A stretch of DNA of 64,000 bases from Roseobacter sp. MED193 (GCF_000152965.1 NZ_CH902583.1:2549892-2613891); one strand, 5' to 3'; numbered from the stretch's first letter, positions 54,093 through 63,643 are shown. Made by a program: numbers and translations. The notes: generated by a model from the sequence alone, not told the origin.

Positions 54093-54379
54093 GGGCTGAT
54101 GCTCCGGGTGTTACGCGTTTGCCCCGTTATCCGCGATCCAGAGGATAAGGGCAATTGCCCATTCGTTGCTGTTGAAGCCTCAGGGTTCTTTGGTTCGTCA
54201 AAGCTCGGGCAACGCAGCGCTGCGGAGCCAGAGCAAAACGGTAGAGATCTGTGCGCTTCGATGCCTAGGGGTGACTTTACTCTGCGTCATCTTGAAACGA
54301 TGGTAATATGACCGATAGGGGGCGTTGGGGAGCGACGAGGTTCAGCCTGATTGCGTGCGAATTTGCAGGGAGTACTGCC

Positions 54380-54814
54380 ATGACTGTCCGATATAACTAC
54401 CTGCCGCAGGCCGAAGTGATGTTGATGGTCTATGAGGGGCGCAGCACAGCCGCGCAGCAAGATAGATTGTTCAAAGAAATGGCGGCAGTGTTTGGCGTTG
54501 GGCCCTTTACGAATTCTATCTCTGATATGTCGGCTCTGACATCGACCACGATCACCAGCAGTGATATGTTTGCACAGAGTTCGGCGGTCAAGGCGCAGGT
54601 CGAGAGATTGGCCAAACCGATCAAGCAAGCGCTCTACGCGCCTCATGCTCTGCCCTACGGAATTGCGCGTATGTATATGGGCTATGCGGATATCTCGTCA
54701 AAGCTTGATATCCAGATCTTTGATGATCTTCAGGCCGCGATGAACTGGCTGGGACTACAAGGGACAGCCGAAACCCTGTTTGACTCGCAGAATTGGCGCA
54801 GTATCGCAGATTGA
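54380..54814 (+). CDS. STAS/SpoIIAA-like small protein, unrecognised family
   Basis: 144 aa from the ATG at 54380 with AGGGAG eight bases upstream; the 24-codon upstream extension lacks support. The alternating pattern TVRYNYLPQAEVMLMVYEGR … NSISDMSALTSTTITSSDMF … QIFDDLQAAMNWLGL resembles SpoIIAA/STAS-type folds, with the Ser/Thr-rich loop after the DMS stretch at the usual regulatory site. No catalytic motif. A role as a protein-interaction or signalling switch is inference. It is isolated between polA (divergent) and a convergent membrane-protein gene. Confidence 0.7.
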   Translation: MTVRYNYLPQAEVMLMVYEGRSTAAQQDRLFKEMAAVFGVGPFTNSISDMSALTSTTITSSDMFAQSSAVKAQVERLAKPIKQALYAPHALPYGIARMYMGYADISSKLDIQIFDDLQAAMNWLGLQGTAETLFDSQNWRSIAD

Positions 54815-54939
54815 TTTTTGCAGATGTCTCATTGGCCTCGTCAGATGTCTGAATGCCTGCGGCACTCCTGAACCGCCCACAGGATCCTTCTGTTCTGGTC
54901 ATAGCTCTTGGTTTGACGCGTGAGAACCGCACAATAACC

Positions 54940-54974
54940 CCTGCCCCGGTGGGAGGTAAAACCGCCGGGGCAGG
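54940..54974. terminator. Bidirectional hairpin terminator candidate
   Basis: Perfect 10-bp stem CCTGCCCCGG / CCGGGGCAGG around a 15-base loop, between convergent genes ending at 54814 and 55040. A-rich and T-rich flanks are weak. Confidence 0.55.
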
Positions 54975-55039
54975 GAACAAGGGGGTGTGGAGAGATCTGG
55001 TGGAAATCGCCCCCATGTCCTGTGCCGTTTTACTTTCGG

Positions 55040-55456
55040 TCAGTATTGCGGTGAAGAGGTTAGTGATCTGTGTTGCGCCATCGGCTGTGCGGTTTGACCG
55101 GTGCGGGGGCGTTGCCGAGCCTGGCGCCGCATCGCCGCAAAGCTTTGCCTCAGCGGCTCGGGTTCAGAATTTGTATGCTTCAGCTTGTGGATAACAAAGC
55201 GCCGCGACAGGCCCAAAAGGCCCAGGCTGACATAGCTTGCCTGGATCAGAAAAGCAGCCAGGTTGAAGGCCGAAATGAGGCTGATCAAGACGCAAGAGGC
55301 CGCGCTGATGACAAAACAAGTATAGCCAATGCTATTGCCACAGATGCGCCCGGTCTGCAGCAGGGTAAAGGCGGTGATATATAGTGAAAAACCAATAACA
55401 CCAATAATTTGCAGCACCTCCGGATACTGCCGCAATGAGAGGATAATATCACTCAT
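55040..55456 (-). CDS. Small CBU_0592-like membrane protein
   Basis: 138 aa. Three membrane segments (about 15-35, 43-62 and 64-84) follow a short polar start, with family-like stretches IGVIGFSLYITAFTLLQTG and NLAAFLIQASYVSLGLLGL. A basic, unstructured 55-residue C-terminus follows (MRRQARQRPRTGQ). GGGAG lies eight bases before the ATG. Function unknown. Confidence 0.75.
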   Translation of the reverse strand: MSDIILSLRQYPEVLQIIGVIGFSLYITAFTLLQTGRICGNSIGYTCFVISAASCVLISLISAFNLAAFLIQASYVSLGLLGLSRRFVIHKLKHTNSEPEPLRQSFAAMRRQARQRPRTGQTAQPMAQHRSLTSSPQY

Positions 55457-55576
55457 CAGGAAACTCCCTTAACAATAGGGAACTGGTAACCAGCGGAAGT
55501 GTCTGTGGTCATACCCCAGATGGGGTAGGGGGACGAATTTTGACCAGAAATTTACGTTCTGGCAAAAAACCGCGCG

Positions 55577-57310
55577 CTATTGGGCCAGAGCCGGGCTTTG
55601 GGTCTGCGCCATGGCAGCGATGCGTTGCAGGACCTCCGATGTCTCCTGATAGAGCACCAGCTGCCCCACCTCTGGATAGCTGTGAAGCGTAAACCCCATG
55701 CGGCGCGCAAAATCCTGAACGCTGGAGAGGGTGACAACCGGGTCGGCGCCACCATGCACCAGCGTTACGGGTTGTGACAGGTGGCTGCAGTTACGAGACC
55801 AATCACGGACCACATTATGTGAATCAATGGCAAAGCTCCAATGGCCCTGCTGCACGATCTGGCGAAAGCCAGTGAACAGCATGTTCCGGTATTCTGGGCG
55901 TTCAGCCAGGGCACGGTCTGGACTGTCGGGGCGATAGAGCGCCTTGAGAAACCCCTCAACCCCGCCGGCGTCAATCTGGGCAATGCCAGCGCGCAACAGA
56001 GTGGGCAAAATTCGGGGGGTGAACCGCGCCGTAAGTGCCATGACCTGCTGGCGGTAGTGCATGGAGCGGATCTGGCTCATTTCGGTGATCGGCACCGCTC
56101 CTGATATATTAAACACCCCCTGCACCAGATTTGGGTGCTTTTGTGCAAGACGAAAAGCAAAGAGCGCACCAGACATATGCCCGATGGCCAAGATCTTTGA
56201 GCAGCCAAGATGCTTAAGAAAGGGAACCATATCTGCACAGAAGCGATCGGGGGCTTCTTCGGGGCGCCGTTTGGAGACGGGGTCCAGGTCGCTGGTGCCA
56301 AAACCAGGGCGGATAGGGCAGATGAACTGAAGCCCCAACCGATGCAGATCGTCGATGAGTCCTGATGTAAAATTAGGTCCGTTCAACATGTTATGAATGA
56401 ATAGACAGGGGGTGCCATCTGTCGGCCCAAAGAGATGATAGGCCATCTTGCGACCGTCCGGCAAAGTGAAGGCCCGATCCATGGTGCTGCCCGCAGGCAC
56501 ATCTGGCCCGTTGGTTTTTATAAGGGCTTCCAGCCCGGTCATCATCCGCACCAATTGTTGTTGGTTGGCGGTATATGTCTTGCGCCTGATCGCTTTTAGC
56601 TGGGTGCGCAAGGTGTCGACCGATCGGTCAGTCGTTTCAGCAATTTCACGGAGATTGGCCCCAGTCAGTAACTCGCGTGCAACGCGGGTCTCAGCCTGAG
56701 TGAGACCAAACATCTGCCGCAGGATCTGGTCATGTGCCTTGGTCCAGCGGCTGTGAAGCCCCGCCAGAACAAAGCCAGTTGCACCGTCGCCGCCACTTTC
56801 AGTTGCGATCTGCTCGCGCACCATCGGGTAGGGGTGTTTGTCCCCTTTGGCAAAAAACAAATAGACCTCTCCCGGCAGGCCGGGTTGTTTGCCATTCAGC
56901 TCCCAATTGAGCCGGGTGGTGGTTTCGGCGGACATGGCCAGATCTAACAGCTCCCCCCCGAGTGTCGCGCCAAGCGTTTCAGCGGCCAGGGGGCTGCAGC
57001 TGATGATCTTGCCGCGCGGAGAGATTTTTAGTTCCGCCCGGTCCAGCGCCGGGCGTGCGCTGGGCTGTTCGGCCCGTCCCAGACGGTCGAGAATTTCAAA
57101 CGAGCGCAACAGATGCTTGGCAATCTCATCGGAGGGCGCCGTAGGACCACCACTCTCCAAGGGGTTTTCGCTGAGGCTGGCCATCAGGTGTTGACCCCAT
57201 AGATCAACCAACCGGTCATAGACATGGGGATCCACGGCAACCTCATAGATAGTCTGTATCAAAGAGGTCTGATCGGCGTCGGATTCACTGATATCCAATA
57301 GATTGGCCAT
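55577..57310 (-). CDS. LuxR-type regulator fused to a catalytically degenerate alpha/beta hydrolase
   Basis: 577 aa from the ATG at 57310; a GTG at 57322 is the alternative and neither has a strong SD. An N-terminal PAS-like region (about 85-195) leads to a LuxR helix-turn-helix (about 200-260: FGLTQAETRVARELLTGANL, TTDRSVDTLRTQLKAIRRKT). An alpha/beta hydrolase fold follows (about 283-575; PCLFIHNMLNGPNF, CPIRPGFGTSD, LVHGGADPVV). The nucleophile elbow, normally GHSMGG, is GHMSGA, so Met379 replaces the Ser (a Ser follows one place later). The catalytic His is Gln550 (EVGQLVLYQ), while Asp523 remains. The hydrolase module therefore probably binds a ligand or acts structurally rather than hydrolysing. 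The gene is isolated. Confidence 0.85.
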   Translation of the reverse strand: MANLLDISESDADQTSLIQTIYEVAVDPHVYDRLVDLWGQHLMASLSENPLESGGPTAPSDEIAKHLLRSFEILDRLGRAEQPSARPALDRAELKISPRGKIISCSPLAAETLGATLGGELLDLAMSAETTTRLNWELNGKQPGLPGEVYLFFAKGDKHPYPMVREQIATESGGDGATGFVLAGLHSRWTKAHDQILRQMFGLTQAETRVARELLTGANLREIAETTDRSVDTLRTQLKAIRRKTYTANQQQLVRMMTGLEALIKTNGPDVPAGSTMDRAFTLPDGRKMAYHLFGPTDGTPCLFIHNMLNGPNFTSGLIDDLHRLGLQFICPIRPGFGTSDLDPVSKRRPEEAPDRFCADMVPFLKHLGCSKILAIGHMSGALFAFRLAQKHPNLVQGVFNISGAVPITEMSQIRSMHYRQQVMALTARFTPRILPTLLRAGIAQIDAGGVEGFLKALYRPDSPDRALAERPEYRNMLFTGFRQIVQQGHWSFAIDSHNVVRDWSRNCSHLSQPVTLVHGGADPVVTLSSVQDFARRMGFTLHSYPEVGQLVLYQETSEVLQRIAAMAQTQSPALAQ

Positions 57311-57461
57311 AGACAAATGCACTCACAAAAAACTTAACCCAAAACGGGTGATATCGGTCGCAAAATTGGTCGCCAAGCTCCTGCGAACCAGAGAAAATCC
57401 CTGCATTCTGAGTCTTGGTCTCAAATAATGCCCTTAGAATACCTGAAGCAGGCCCCTTGGT

Positions 57462-58175
57462 CTATGTCTCTGGTAGTGGCGTGGGGGCGGATCTGGCTGT
57501 ATCGGCATAGAGCCAATGGGACAGACGAACCGAATAGGGCAATGGGGTCCAGATGCCAAATCGATGTCCTGAGGCCCGTATCATACGGGACACCCAAGTA
57601 TTGCAGGTGCGAAACAGATGAAATCGCCCTTTAGCGGCGTAAAACCGGTCCTCCAAGGTGAATCCGGGGACTTTCAGGCTTTGCACTGGGGGGGATTCTG
57701 GTTTTTCAAAGCTTTCGGCAATGGCTGAGAGGAAGGCCTGATATTCCACGGCATCAAAGTTGAGGCTAGGCAGCTCGGGCACAGTGTTCAGGGCTCCCAG
57801 TACTTCGGCGCGCAGCACAGAACGATCTCCGAAGGCGGCTTTCAACAGGGTCGCAGGCGTCAAGTCCCGATAGTTTGTTGTGGTGTAAAAGCCTTGGGCG
57901 CCCCAGCCAATGACCAGCCAGCGTGCATCGGGATGGCTCACAGGCAATCCGCTGGGGATTAGAAACTGGAACTGCGCCCGCGCCTGCGCATCCAGAGGCA
58001 GTAGAAAATCATAGTGAATCGGTCCCGCGACCAGGAACACTTGATGGCTGCGCACCGTTGCGGGGGTCATAGCCGCTCCCGCAGGGATCATGGCGCCCAA
58101 GAGGGCGGCGAGGCAATAGGCGCAGATAAACCCCACTGGCAAAAGCAGAGCTCTCGCCAGAAGTGAGGAGGTCAT
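57462..58175 (-). CDS. DUF2459 (TIGR02117) family protein
   Basis: 237 aa. An N-terminal membrane segment (about 8-35) suggests an anchored or exported protein. Family stretches: SHQVFLVAGPIHYDFLLPL, LVIGWGAQGFYTTTNYRDL and RFHLFRTCNTWVSRMIRASG (Cys-Asn-Thr-Trp near the C-terminus). Function unknown; some members lie by polyhydroxyalkanoate genes. The start overlaps the zinc-finger gene stop (ATGA), implying coupled expression. Confidence 0.88.
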   Translation of the reverse strand: MTSSLLARALLLPVGFICAYCLAALLGAMIPAGAAMTPATVRSHQVFLVAGPIHYDFLLPLDAQARAQFQFLIPSGLPVSHPDARWLVIGWGAQGFYTTTNYRDLTPATLLKAAFGDRSVLRAEVLGALNTVPELPSLNFDAVEYQAFLSAIAESFEKPESPPVQSLKVPGFTLEDRFYAAKGRFHLFRTCNTWVSRMIRASGHRFGIWTPLPYSVRLSHWLYADTARSAPTPLPET

Positions 58176-58354
58176 GCGGCGGTGTCTACATAATCCTTGT
58201 GGATGAACTTGCAGTCACAATAGGGGCATTCAACAAAGCCTTCGCCCTCGGGGATTTGCAGGTAAACCCGGGGGTGACCCAATGCGCCTTCGCTGCCGTC
58301 GCAGGCAACGCGGTAGGTTTCAACGATCTTGGTTTCGGGCGCTTCAATAGTCAT
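58172..58354 (-). CDS. Zinc-finger domain protein (NDUFS6-like)
   Basis: 60 aa. Metal-site pattern CDGSEGALGHPRVYLQIP then CPYCDCKF: Cys, His, Cys and Cys, as in small proteins related to the complex I subunit NDUFS6. Alphaproteobacterial members are short and stand-alone. The ATG at 58354 overlaps downstream DUF2459 by ATGA and faces the ABC ATPase gene divergently. Confidence 0.9.
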   Translation of the reverse strand: MTIEAPETKIVETYRVACDGSEGALGHPRVYLQIPEGEGFVECPYCDCKFIHKDYVDTAA

Positions 58355-58436
58355 CGCTGGCGGTCCTTATGAATTTCGGCTAGGCGCATGGTGGAACCAT
58401 GTATGTCTGATGCAAAAACCGGGGGCAAGTACTGCT

Positions 58437-59366
58437 ATGAGAGATGACGCAATCCGTATTGAAAGCTTGCGCAAAACCTACAGCGGTGCCAAAGGCCAAC
58501 CCGAAAAGCAGGCACTAAAAGGGATTGATCTGACTATTCCGCGTGGTTCCGTTTTTGGTTTGCTGGGGCCAAATGGCGCTGGGAAATCAACCATGATCAA
58601 TATCTTGGCTGGGCTGGTGCGTAAGACATCCGGCCAAGTGACGATTTGGGGCTTTGATCAGGATGCCAATCCACGTCAAAGCCGCGCCGCCATTGGCGTG
58701 ATGCCACAGGAGCTGAACTTGGACCCGTTTTTCACCCCGCGCGCCGCGTTGGAGGTACAGGCCGGTCTATATGGTGTGCCAAAACAGGATCGCCGCAGCG
58801 ATGAAATTCTTGAGATGGTGGGGCTGACAGATAAGGCCCATGCCTATGCCCGAACCCTATCGGGGGGTATGCGGCGGCGGCTTTTGCTGGGCAAGGCTCT
58901 GGTGCATCATCCGCATATCCTTGTGCTGGACGAGCCCACCGCCGGGGTCGATATTGGTCTGCGGCAGATGCTTTGGGAGAATATCCGCAAGCTCAATAAG
59001 CAGGGGATGACCATCATCCTGACCACGCACTACCTGGAAGAGGCCGAAGAGATGTGCGACGAGATCGCCATTATCGATCAGGGAGAAATGGTGGCGCGTG
59101 ACAGCACCGCCAATCTATTGGGACGGCTGGATTCAAAATCCATGGTGGTTCACCCGGCCTCTCCGGTAACCGAGCTTCCCCAGGGCGCAGGAATTACCGC
59201 GGAGCTGCGAGATGATGGGGCAGTTGTGCTGCAGTATCACAGCGCAAAGACCAGTGCCGAAGACGTACTGGCCGCAGTGCATGGAGCCGGGATTTCCATC
59301 CGCGATGTTAAAACCGCCGAGGCGGACCTCGAAGAGGTTTTCCTGGCGCTGACGAAATCTGGATGA
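58437..59366 (+). CDS. ABC-2 type transporter ATP-binding protein, no permease nearby
   Basis: 309 aa from the ATG at 58437; 58410 is an alternative. Walker A GLLGPNGAGKST, Q-loop GVMPQELNLDP, signature LSGGMRRRL, Walker B ILVLDEPTAGVD and switch His TTHYLEEAEE. The C-terminal region (about 235-305) fits drug/polysaccharide-type ABC-2 exporters of the YadG/CcmA-like group. The partner permease would normally follow, but the next 454 bases contain only an integrase remnant and then tRNA-Thr. Confidence 0.92.
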   Translation: MRDDAIRIESLRKTYSGAKGQPEKQALKGIDLTIPRGSVFGLLGPNGAGKSTMINILAGLVRKTSGQVTIWGFDQDANPRQSRAAIGVMPQELNLDPFFTPRAALEVQAGLYGVPKQDRRSDEILEMVGLTDKAHAYARTLSGGMRRRLLLGKALVHHPHILVLDEPTAGVDIGLRQMLWENIRKLNKQGMTIILTTHYLEEAEEMCDEIAIIDQGEMVARDSTANLLGRLDSKSMVVHPASPVTELPQGAGITAELRDDGAVVLQYHSAKTSAEDVLAAVHGAGISIRDVKTAEADLEEVFLALTKSG

Positions 59367-59479
59367 AGCGCTGAGCATGCTGGCTCTTGTTCTGGTCAAC
59401 ACAGTGCCCAGGCAGGTGGATCTTTGCAAAACGCCTGCCGATTTAGCATTTCTCGAGGCGAATCTTTCACATGAGCCTC

Positions 59480-59759
59480 GATTCTTTTTGATTTGATCTT
59501 GCGGACCATTTCGCAGGACACTCCCAGTAGGCAAGAACCGCCCGATAGGCTGGTAGGTATCTTTTCAGGGCTTCTACCGATTCACTTGTGCCCAGTGAGA
59601 CCTTCACATGTGTTCCGATTCTCACCGATTTGAACGCGCCGTCTATTGGGGATCTAAAGGGATGGAGATGCGTTGGCTTTTGATGGCCTTAGCGAGGTCA
59701 GCCGGTGGGGCGACTCGCATGTAATGCCTGTTTCCGATGATGTACCACCTTCATGTACC
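59480..59759 (-). pseudogene. Frameshifted tyrosine-recombinase (integrase) N-terminal remnant
   Basis: Two minus-strand reading-frame pieces look like the N-terminus of a phage-type integrase. Piece 1 (about 59735-59645) reads WYIIGNRHYMRVAPPADLAK…, resembling the RGNxYYxRRxVPxDL start of integrases. Piece 2 (about 59650-59465, another frame) reads RIGTHVKVSLGTSESVEAL…RAVLAYWE, resembling the IKVSLGTSDxxEAL block that follows in intact genes. Stops end both pieces and the catalytic core is missing. It lies just past the 3' end of tRNA-Thr, the usual integration site. The rest of 59367-59820 shows no gene. Confidence 0.5.
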
Positions 59760-59820
59760 AGAGAGGTGGAGCTTTTCTGTTAAATTACAGATTATTATCA
59801 ATTTCAAGGGGTTAACCTGG

Positions 59821-59892
<72 letters not shown>

Positions 59893-59975
59893 GCCGGTGA
59901 GGGGCTTTTAGGGATAAACCTTGTAGGGCGCAAGAGCTTCTGGACGGTTTTTTCTCACTAAGTTACAGAAGGTCT

Positions 59976-60131
59976 ATGGCAGAGAAAAAACAACAGAAAT
60001 TGAGCCAGGCTGCCTCCCAGCGTGAGGATCGGCTAAAAGCCTCGTTGAAGGCCAATATGGCGCGTCGTAAGGCGCAGGCAAAGGCGCGCGCACAGAAACA
60101 AGACACAACGACCGAAGAGTCGGAAAGGTAG
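59976..60131 (+). CDS. Conserved small basic protein upstream of murA
   Basis: 51 aa, too short for standard gene lists. Starts MAEKKQQKLSQAASQRED, is lysine/arginine-rich and helical (KASLKANMARRKAQAKARAQ), and ends acidic. GAAGG lies before the ATG. It is six bases before murA, and a small charged protein at this position is a recurring feature of Rhodobacteraceae murA loci as I recall. It probably binds nucleic acid or another partner; function unknown. Confidence 0.75.
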   Translation: MAEKKQQKLSQAASQREDRLKASLKANMARRKAQAKARAQKQDTTTEESER

Positions 60132-60137
60132 AGGCAG

Positions 60138-61406
60138 ATGGATTCGATTTTGGTGAAAGGGAACGGCCCCCTGAATGGTCAAATTCCGATTGCGGGGGCA
60201 AAAAATGCCTGCCTCGCCCTGATGCCAGCGACCCTGCTCAGCGAAGAGCCGCTGACCTTAACCAATGCGCCACGGCTCAGCGATATCAAAACCATGACCG
60301 AATTGTTGCAATCTCTGGGGGCCGAAGTTTCCAGCCTGCAGGATGGCCAGGTTCAGGCCCTGTCGAGCCACAATATCGATAATCACGTTGCGGACTATGA
60401 AATCGTGCGCAAGATGCGGGCTTCAAACCTGGTGCTGGGTCCGATGCTGGCCCGCTTGGGGCAGGCAGTGGTTTCGCTGCCAGGCGGCTGCGCCATTGGC
60501 GCCCGCCCCATGGATTTGCATATTCATGGGCTCGAAGCGTTGGGTGCCGAGATTGAATTGAAGGACGGCTATCTGCATGCCAAGGCCCCGCGCGGCCTCA
60601 AGGGGGCGGTGATCGAGCTCAGCTTTGCCTCTGTTGGCGCTACTGAAAACATCATGATGGCGGCGACCCTGGCCAAGGGAACGACGGTGATTAAAAACGC
60701 CGCGCGCGAGCCCGAGATCGTTGATCTGGCAGATTGCTTGAGAAAGATGGGTGCTCATATCGATGGCGCAGGCACGAGTGATATTACAATCGAGGGTGTA
60801 GACCGGTTGCATGGTGCCACACATCCAGTGGTCACCGATCGGATTGAACTGGGGACCTATATGCTGGCCCCTGTAATCGCAGGTGGCGAGGTCGAATTGC
60901 TGGGGGGGCGTCTCGATCTGGTTGGCGCATTTGTCGAAAAGCTAAACGAGGCCGGTGTTGATGTCCTCGAGACCAAGGCGGGGTTGAAGGTCAAGCGCCG
61001 CGCAGACCGCGTTAAAGCGGTGAATGTGACCACGGAACCTTTCCCAGGCTTCCCCACAGATCTGCAGGCCCAGATGATGGCGCTGATGTGCACGGCTGAC
61101 GGAACCAGTGTGTTGGAAGAAAAAATCTTTGAAAATCGCTTTATGCATGCGCCTGAGCTGATCCGTATGGGTGCCAAGATCGACGTACAGGGTGGGCATG
61201 CCACCGTGACAGGTGTTGATCGCCTAAAAGGCGCGCCGGTTATGGCGACTGACCTGCGGGCTTCGGTTTCTTTGATCCTTGCCGGGCTCGCTGCAGAAGG
61301 CGAGACTATCGTTAATCGGGTCTATCATCTGGATCGGGGCTATGAGCAGGTGGTGCGCAAATTCTCGGGTGTTGGCGCTCAGATCGAACGTATTAAGGGG
61401 AGCTGA
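60138..61406 (+). CDS. murA: UDP-N-acetylglucosamine 1-carboxyvinyltransferase
   Basis: First committed peptidoglycan step: adds enolpyruvate from PEP to UDP-GlcNAc. 422 aa. The catalytic loop [15 protein letters not shown] carries Cys118, the usual fosfomycin-sensitive residue, not Asp. Other motifs: [39 protein letters not shown] and [14 protein letters not shown]. It is probably cotranscribed with the small gene upstream and DUF2948 (three bases downstream). Confidence 0.98.
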   Translation: MDSILVKGNGPLNGQIPIAGAKNACLALMPATLLSEEPLTLTNAPRLSDIKTMTELLQSLGAEVSSLQDGQVQALSSHNIDNHVADYEIVRKMRASNLVLGPMLARLGQAVVSLPGGCAIGARPMDLHIHGLEALGAEIELKDGYLHAKAPRGLKGAVIELSFASVGATENIMMAATLAKGTTVIKNAAREPEIVDLADCLRKMGAHIDGAGTSDITIEGVDRLHGATHPVVTDRIELGTYMLAPVIAGGEVELLGGRLDLVGAFVEKLNEAGVDVLETKAGLKVKRRADRVKAVNVTTEPFPGFPTDLQAQMMALMCTADGTSVLEEKIFENRFMHAPELIRMGAKIDVQGGHATVTGVDRLKGAPVMATDLRASVSLILAGLAAEGETIVNRVYHLDRGYEQVVRKFSGVGAQIERIKGS

Positions 61407-61409
61407 CGG

Positions 61410-61886
61410 ATGTCAGACGCGAGCTTTCATGATGGGCGCGAGGCGCCTCTGAACCTTGGCGCGCTGGAGGCCGAGGATCTCCAGGTGATCTCAACCCTGG
61501 TGCAAGATGCTGTCTTTCCTATCCAAGAAATGAGCTGGCGTTCCAAGGAGCGCCGCTTTGCGCTACTGCTGAACCGGTTCCGTTGGGAGGATTTATCAAG
61601 CGCAGAAAAACGCGGGCGTCCCTTTGAAAGGGTTCAATCTCTTTTGGTCTTCGATACCGTTTTGGGGGTTGCCTCGCAGGGGATCGACCGTAGGGATAAG
61701 GATATGGTTTTATCCCTGCTCTCGGTCCATTTTGAACCCGGTGCAGAGGGCGCAGGGCATGTCTTGCTGACCCTTGCAGGGGATGGCAGTATCCGTTTGG
61801 CAGTAGAGGCACTGGACGCCAGCCTGCGCGATGTGACCCGTCCCTATCTTGCTCCGTCAAAGCAGGCACCTGAGCACGGCACCTAG
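61410..61886 (+). CDS. DUF2948 family protein
   Basis: 158 aa. Family stretches LGALEAEDLQVISTLVQDAV, EMSWRSKERRFALLLNRFRWE, GDGSIRLAVEALDASLRDV and TRPYLAPS. Soluble, function unknown, in the conserved murA-DUF2948-hisD order of Rhodobacteraceae. ATG at 61410 with AAGGGG upstream, three bases after murA. Confidence 0.92.
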   Translation: MSDASFHDGREAPLNLGALEAEDLQVISTLVQDAVFPIQEMSWRSKERRFALLLNRFRWEDLSSAEKRGRPFERVQSLLVFDTVLGVASQGIDRRDKDMVLSLLSVHFEPGAEGAGHVLLTLAGDGSIRLAVEALDASLRDVTRPYLAPSKQAPEHGT

Positions 61887-62055
61887 CGAAAACCAAAGAA
61901 GGCCGATAGGCGGTTAAGGCGCGGATCTTGCCTCACAGGTATCCCCTGCGGCATATCGGTGGCGCTCTAGATGCAGACTGCCGCGGCTGTACCGTAATGC
62001 TTGTCGCTGACCCTTTGGGACGATATGTCGGCTCTAACAGTCCGAGAGAGTAGAT

Positions 62056-63360
62056 ATGCCCGTTTTCCTAGACACGTCTGACGCAGATTTTGAAACCGCC
62101 TTTGTTGAGCTGCTCAATGCAAAGCGTGAGGACAGCCCGGATGTCGACGCTGCAGTCGCCGCAATTATTGCTGACGTGCGGACCCGCGGTGACGCTGCGG
62201 TACTTGAGCTCACTGCCAAGTTTGATCGGCTGGATCTTACAGCGGATAAGATGGCAATATCTGAAGCCGAAGTGGATGCCGCAATTGCGACGGTTTCGTC
62301 GCAAGAACGCGCAGCGCTAGAACTGGCTGCTGAGCGAATCCGCTCCTATCATGCGCGACAATTGCCGGTGGATGCGCAGTGGGAGGATGCCACTGGTGCG
62401 ATACTTGGCTGGCGTTGGTCACCGGTGTCTGCGGCAGGGCTCTATGTGCCCGGCGGGCTTGCGTCCTACCCTTCATCTGTTTTGATGAATGCGATTCCGG
62501 CTCAGGTGGCCGGGGTTAAACGCCTTGCAATCACTGTCCCGGCGCCAGACGGCGTTCTGAACCCACTGGTTCTGCTTGCAGCCCGGCTGTCGGGCGTTAC
62601 AGAAATCTACCGCATCGGCGGCGCCCAGGCGATTGCCGCGCTGGCGTATGGAACCCAGACCATCGCCCCCGTAGATAAGATCACGGGCCCTGGAAATGCA
62701 TTTGTCGCCGCCGCCAAGCGACGTGTATTTGGTAAGGTTGGTATCGATATGATCGCGGGTCCCTCCGAAATTCTGGTCATTGCGGATAAGAACAATACAC
62801 CAGACTGGATCGCGCTGGACCTGATGAGCCAGGCAGAACACGATGAGAGTGCTCAATCGTTGCTGATTACAGATGATGCAGAATTTGGTCGCGCGGTTGC
62901 CGAAGCCGTAGAGGCACGCCTGCAAACCCTAGAACGCAGGGAGATTGCAGGGGCAAGCTGGCGTGATTTTGGAGCCATAATCACAGTGTCCGATCTGGAT
63001 GAAGCGGCTCAGCTTTCAAACCGAATTGCACCGGAGCATCTGGAGCTTTGTGTTACTGATCCGGAAGCGCTAAGCCTCAAAACTGTCCATGCAGGCGCCA
63101 TTTTCCTAGGTCAGTACACTCCGGAGGCGATTGGCGACTATGTTGGGGGGCCTAACCATGTCTTGCCCACCGCTCGATCTGCTCGCTTCTCGTCAGGGCT
63201 GTCGGTAATGGATTTTGTTAAGCGAACCACATTGAGCCAAATGTCCCCTGCTGCTTTGCGCAAAATAGGTCCTGCCGCAGAGGTTCTTGCAAAAAGTGAA
63301 AGACTGGAGGCGCATGGCCTTTCGGTGACTGCGCGGCTCCAGGCGCTGAATGAAGATTAG
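62056..63360 (+). CDS. hisD: Histidinol dehydrogenase
   Basis: Last two steps of histidine synthesis (histidinol to histidine with two NAD). 434 aa, usual length. Motifs: [100 protein letters not shown] and [13 protein letters not shown]. Zinc and catalytic residues lie in the SQAEHD and APEHLE blocks. No other his genes are in the window. Confidence 0.98.
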   Translation: MPVFLDTSDADFETAFVELLNAKREDSPDVDAAVAAIIADVRTRGDAAVLELTAKFDRLDLTADKMAISEAEVDAAIATVSSQERAALELAAERIRSYHARQLPVDAQWEDATGAILGWRWSPVSAAGLYVPGGLASYPSSVLMNAIPAQVAGVKRLAITVPAPDGVLNPLVLLAARLSGVTEIYRIGGAQAIAALAYGTQTIAPVDKITGPGNAFVAAAKRRVFGKVGIDMIAGPSEILVIADKNNTPDWIALDLMSQAEHDESAQSLLITDDAEFGRAVAEAVEARLQTLERREIAGASWRDFGAIITVSDLDEAAQLSNRIAPEHLELCVTDPEALSLKTVHAGAIFLGQYTPEAIGDYVGGPNHVLPTARSARFSSGLSVMDFVKRTTLSQMSPAALRKIGPAAEVLAKSERLEAHGLSVTARLQALNED

Positions 63361-63398
63361 GGGCGCTGCCCCTCTTGGCCTTTGGCCAATTCACCCTG

Positions 63399-63484
63399 GG
63401 ATATTTGGGGCCAAATGAATGGATGTTACCTCTCGGTGCTGCGCGGGCGCAGTCCGAGAGGCTTCATTTGGTCGAAAAATATCC
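63399..63484. repeat. 86-base nested palindrome downstream of hisD
   Basis: Three stacked inverted repeats: GGATATTT / AAATATCC outside, CCAAATGAA / TTCATTTGG in the middle, and CCTCTCGG / CCGAGAGG with inner CTGCG / CGCAG at the centre. Each outer arm is perfect. The block ATTCATTTGGC…TATCCC also appears near 6720-6750, indicating a dispersed element. Confidence 0.75.
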
Positions 63485-63643
63485 TCGCCGAAGGCATGGA
63501 CTCTCTTTTTGCGTTCAGCTTTCGTAAGGTTCACCGCAGCTTTTTGCTGTACGGGTGTTAATCCCTTGACTGTCTATTTGCCCCTGCCTCCGCGATACAT
63601 TAGAGAGATGAGAGAACCGCTTTTTCGACAGAGGTCAAAGCCT

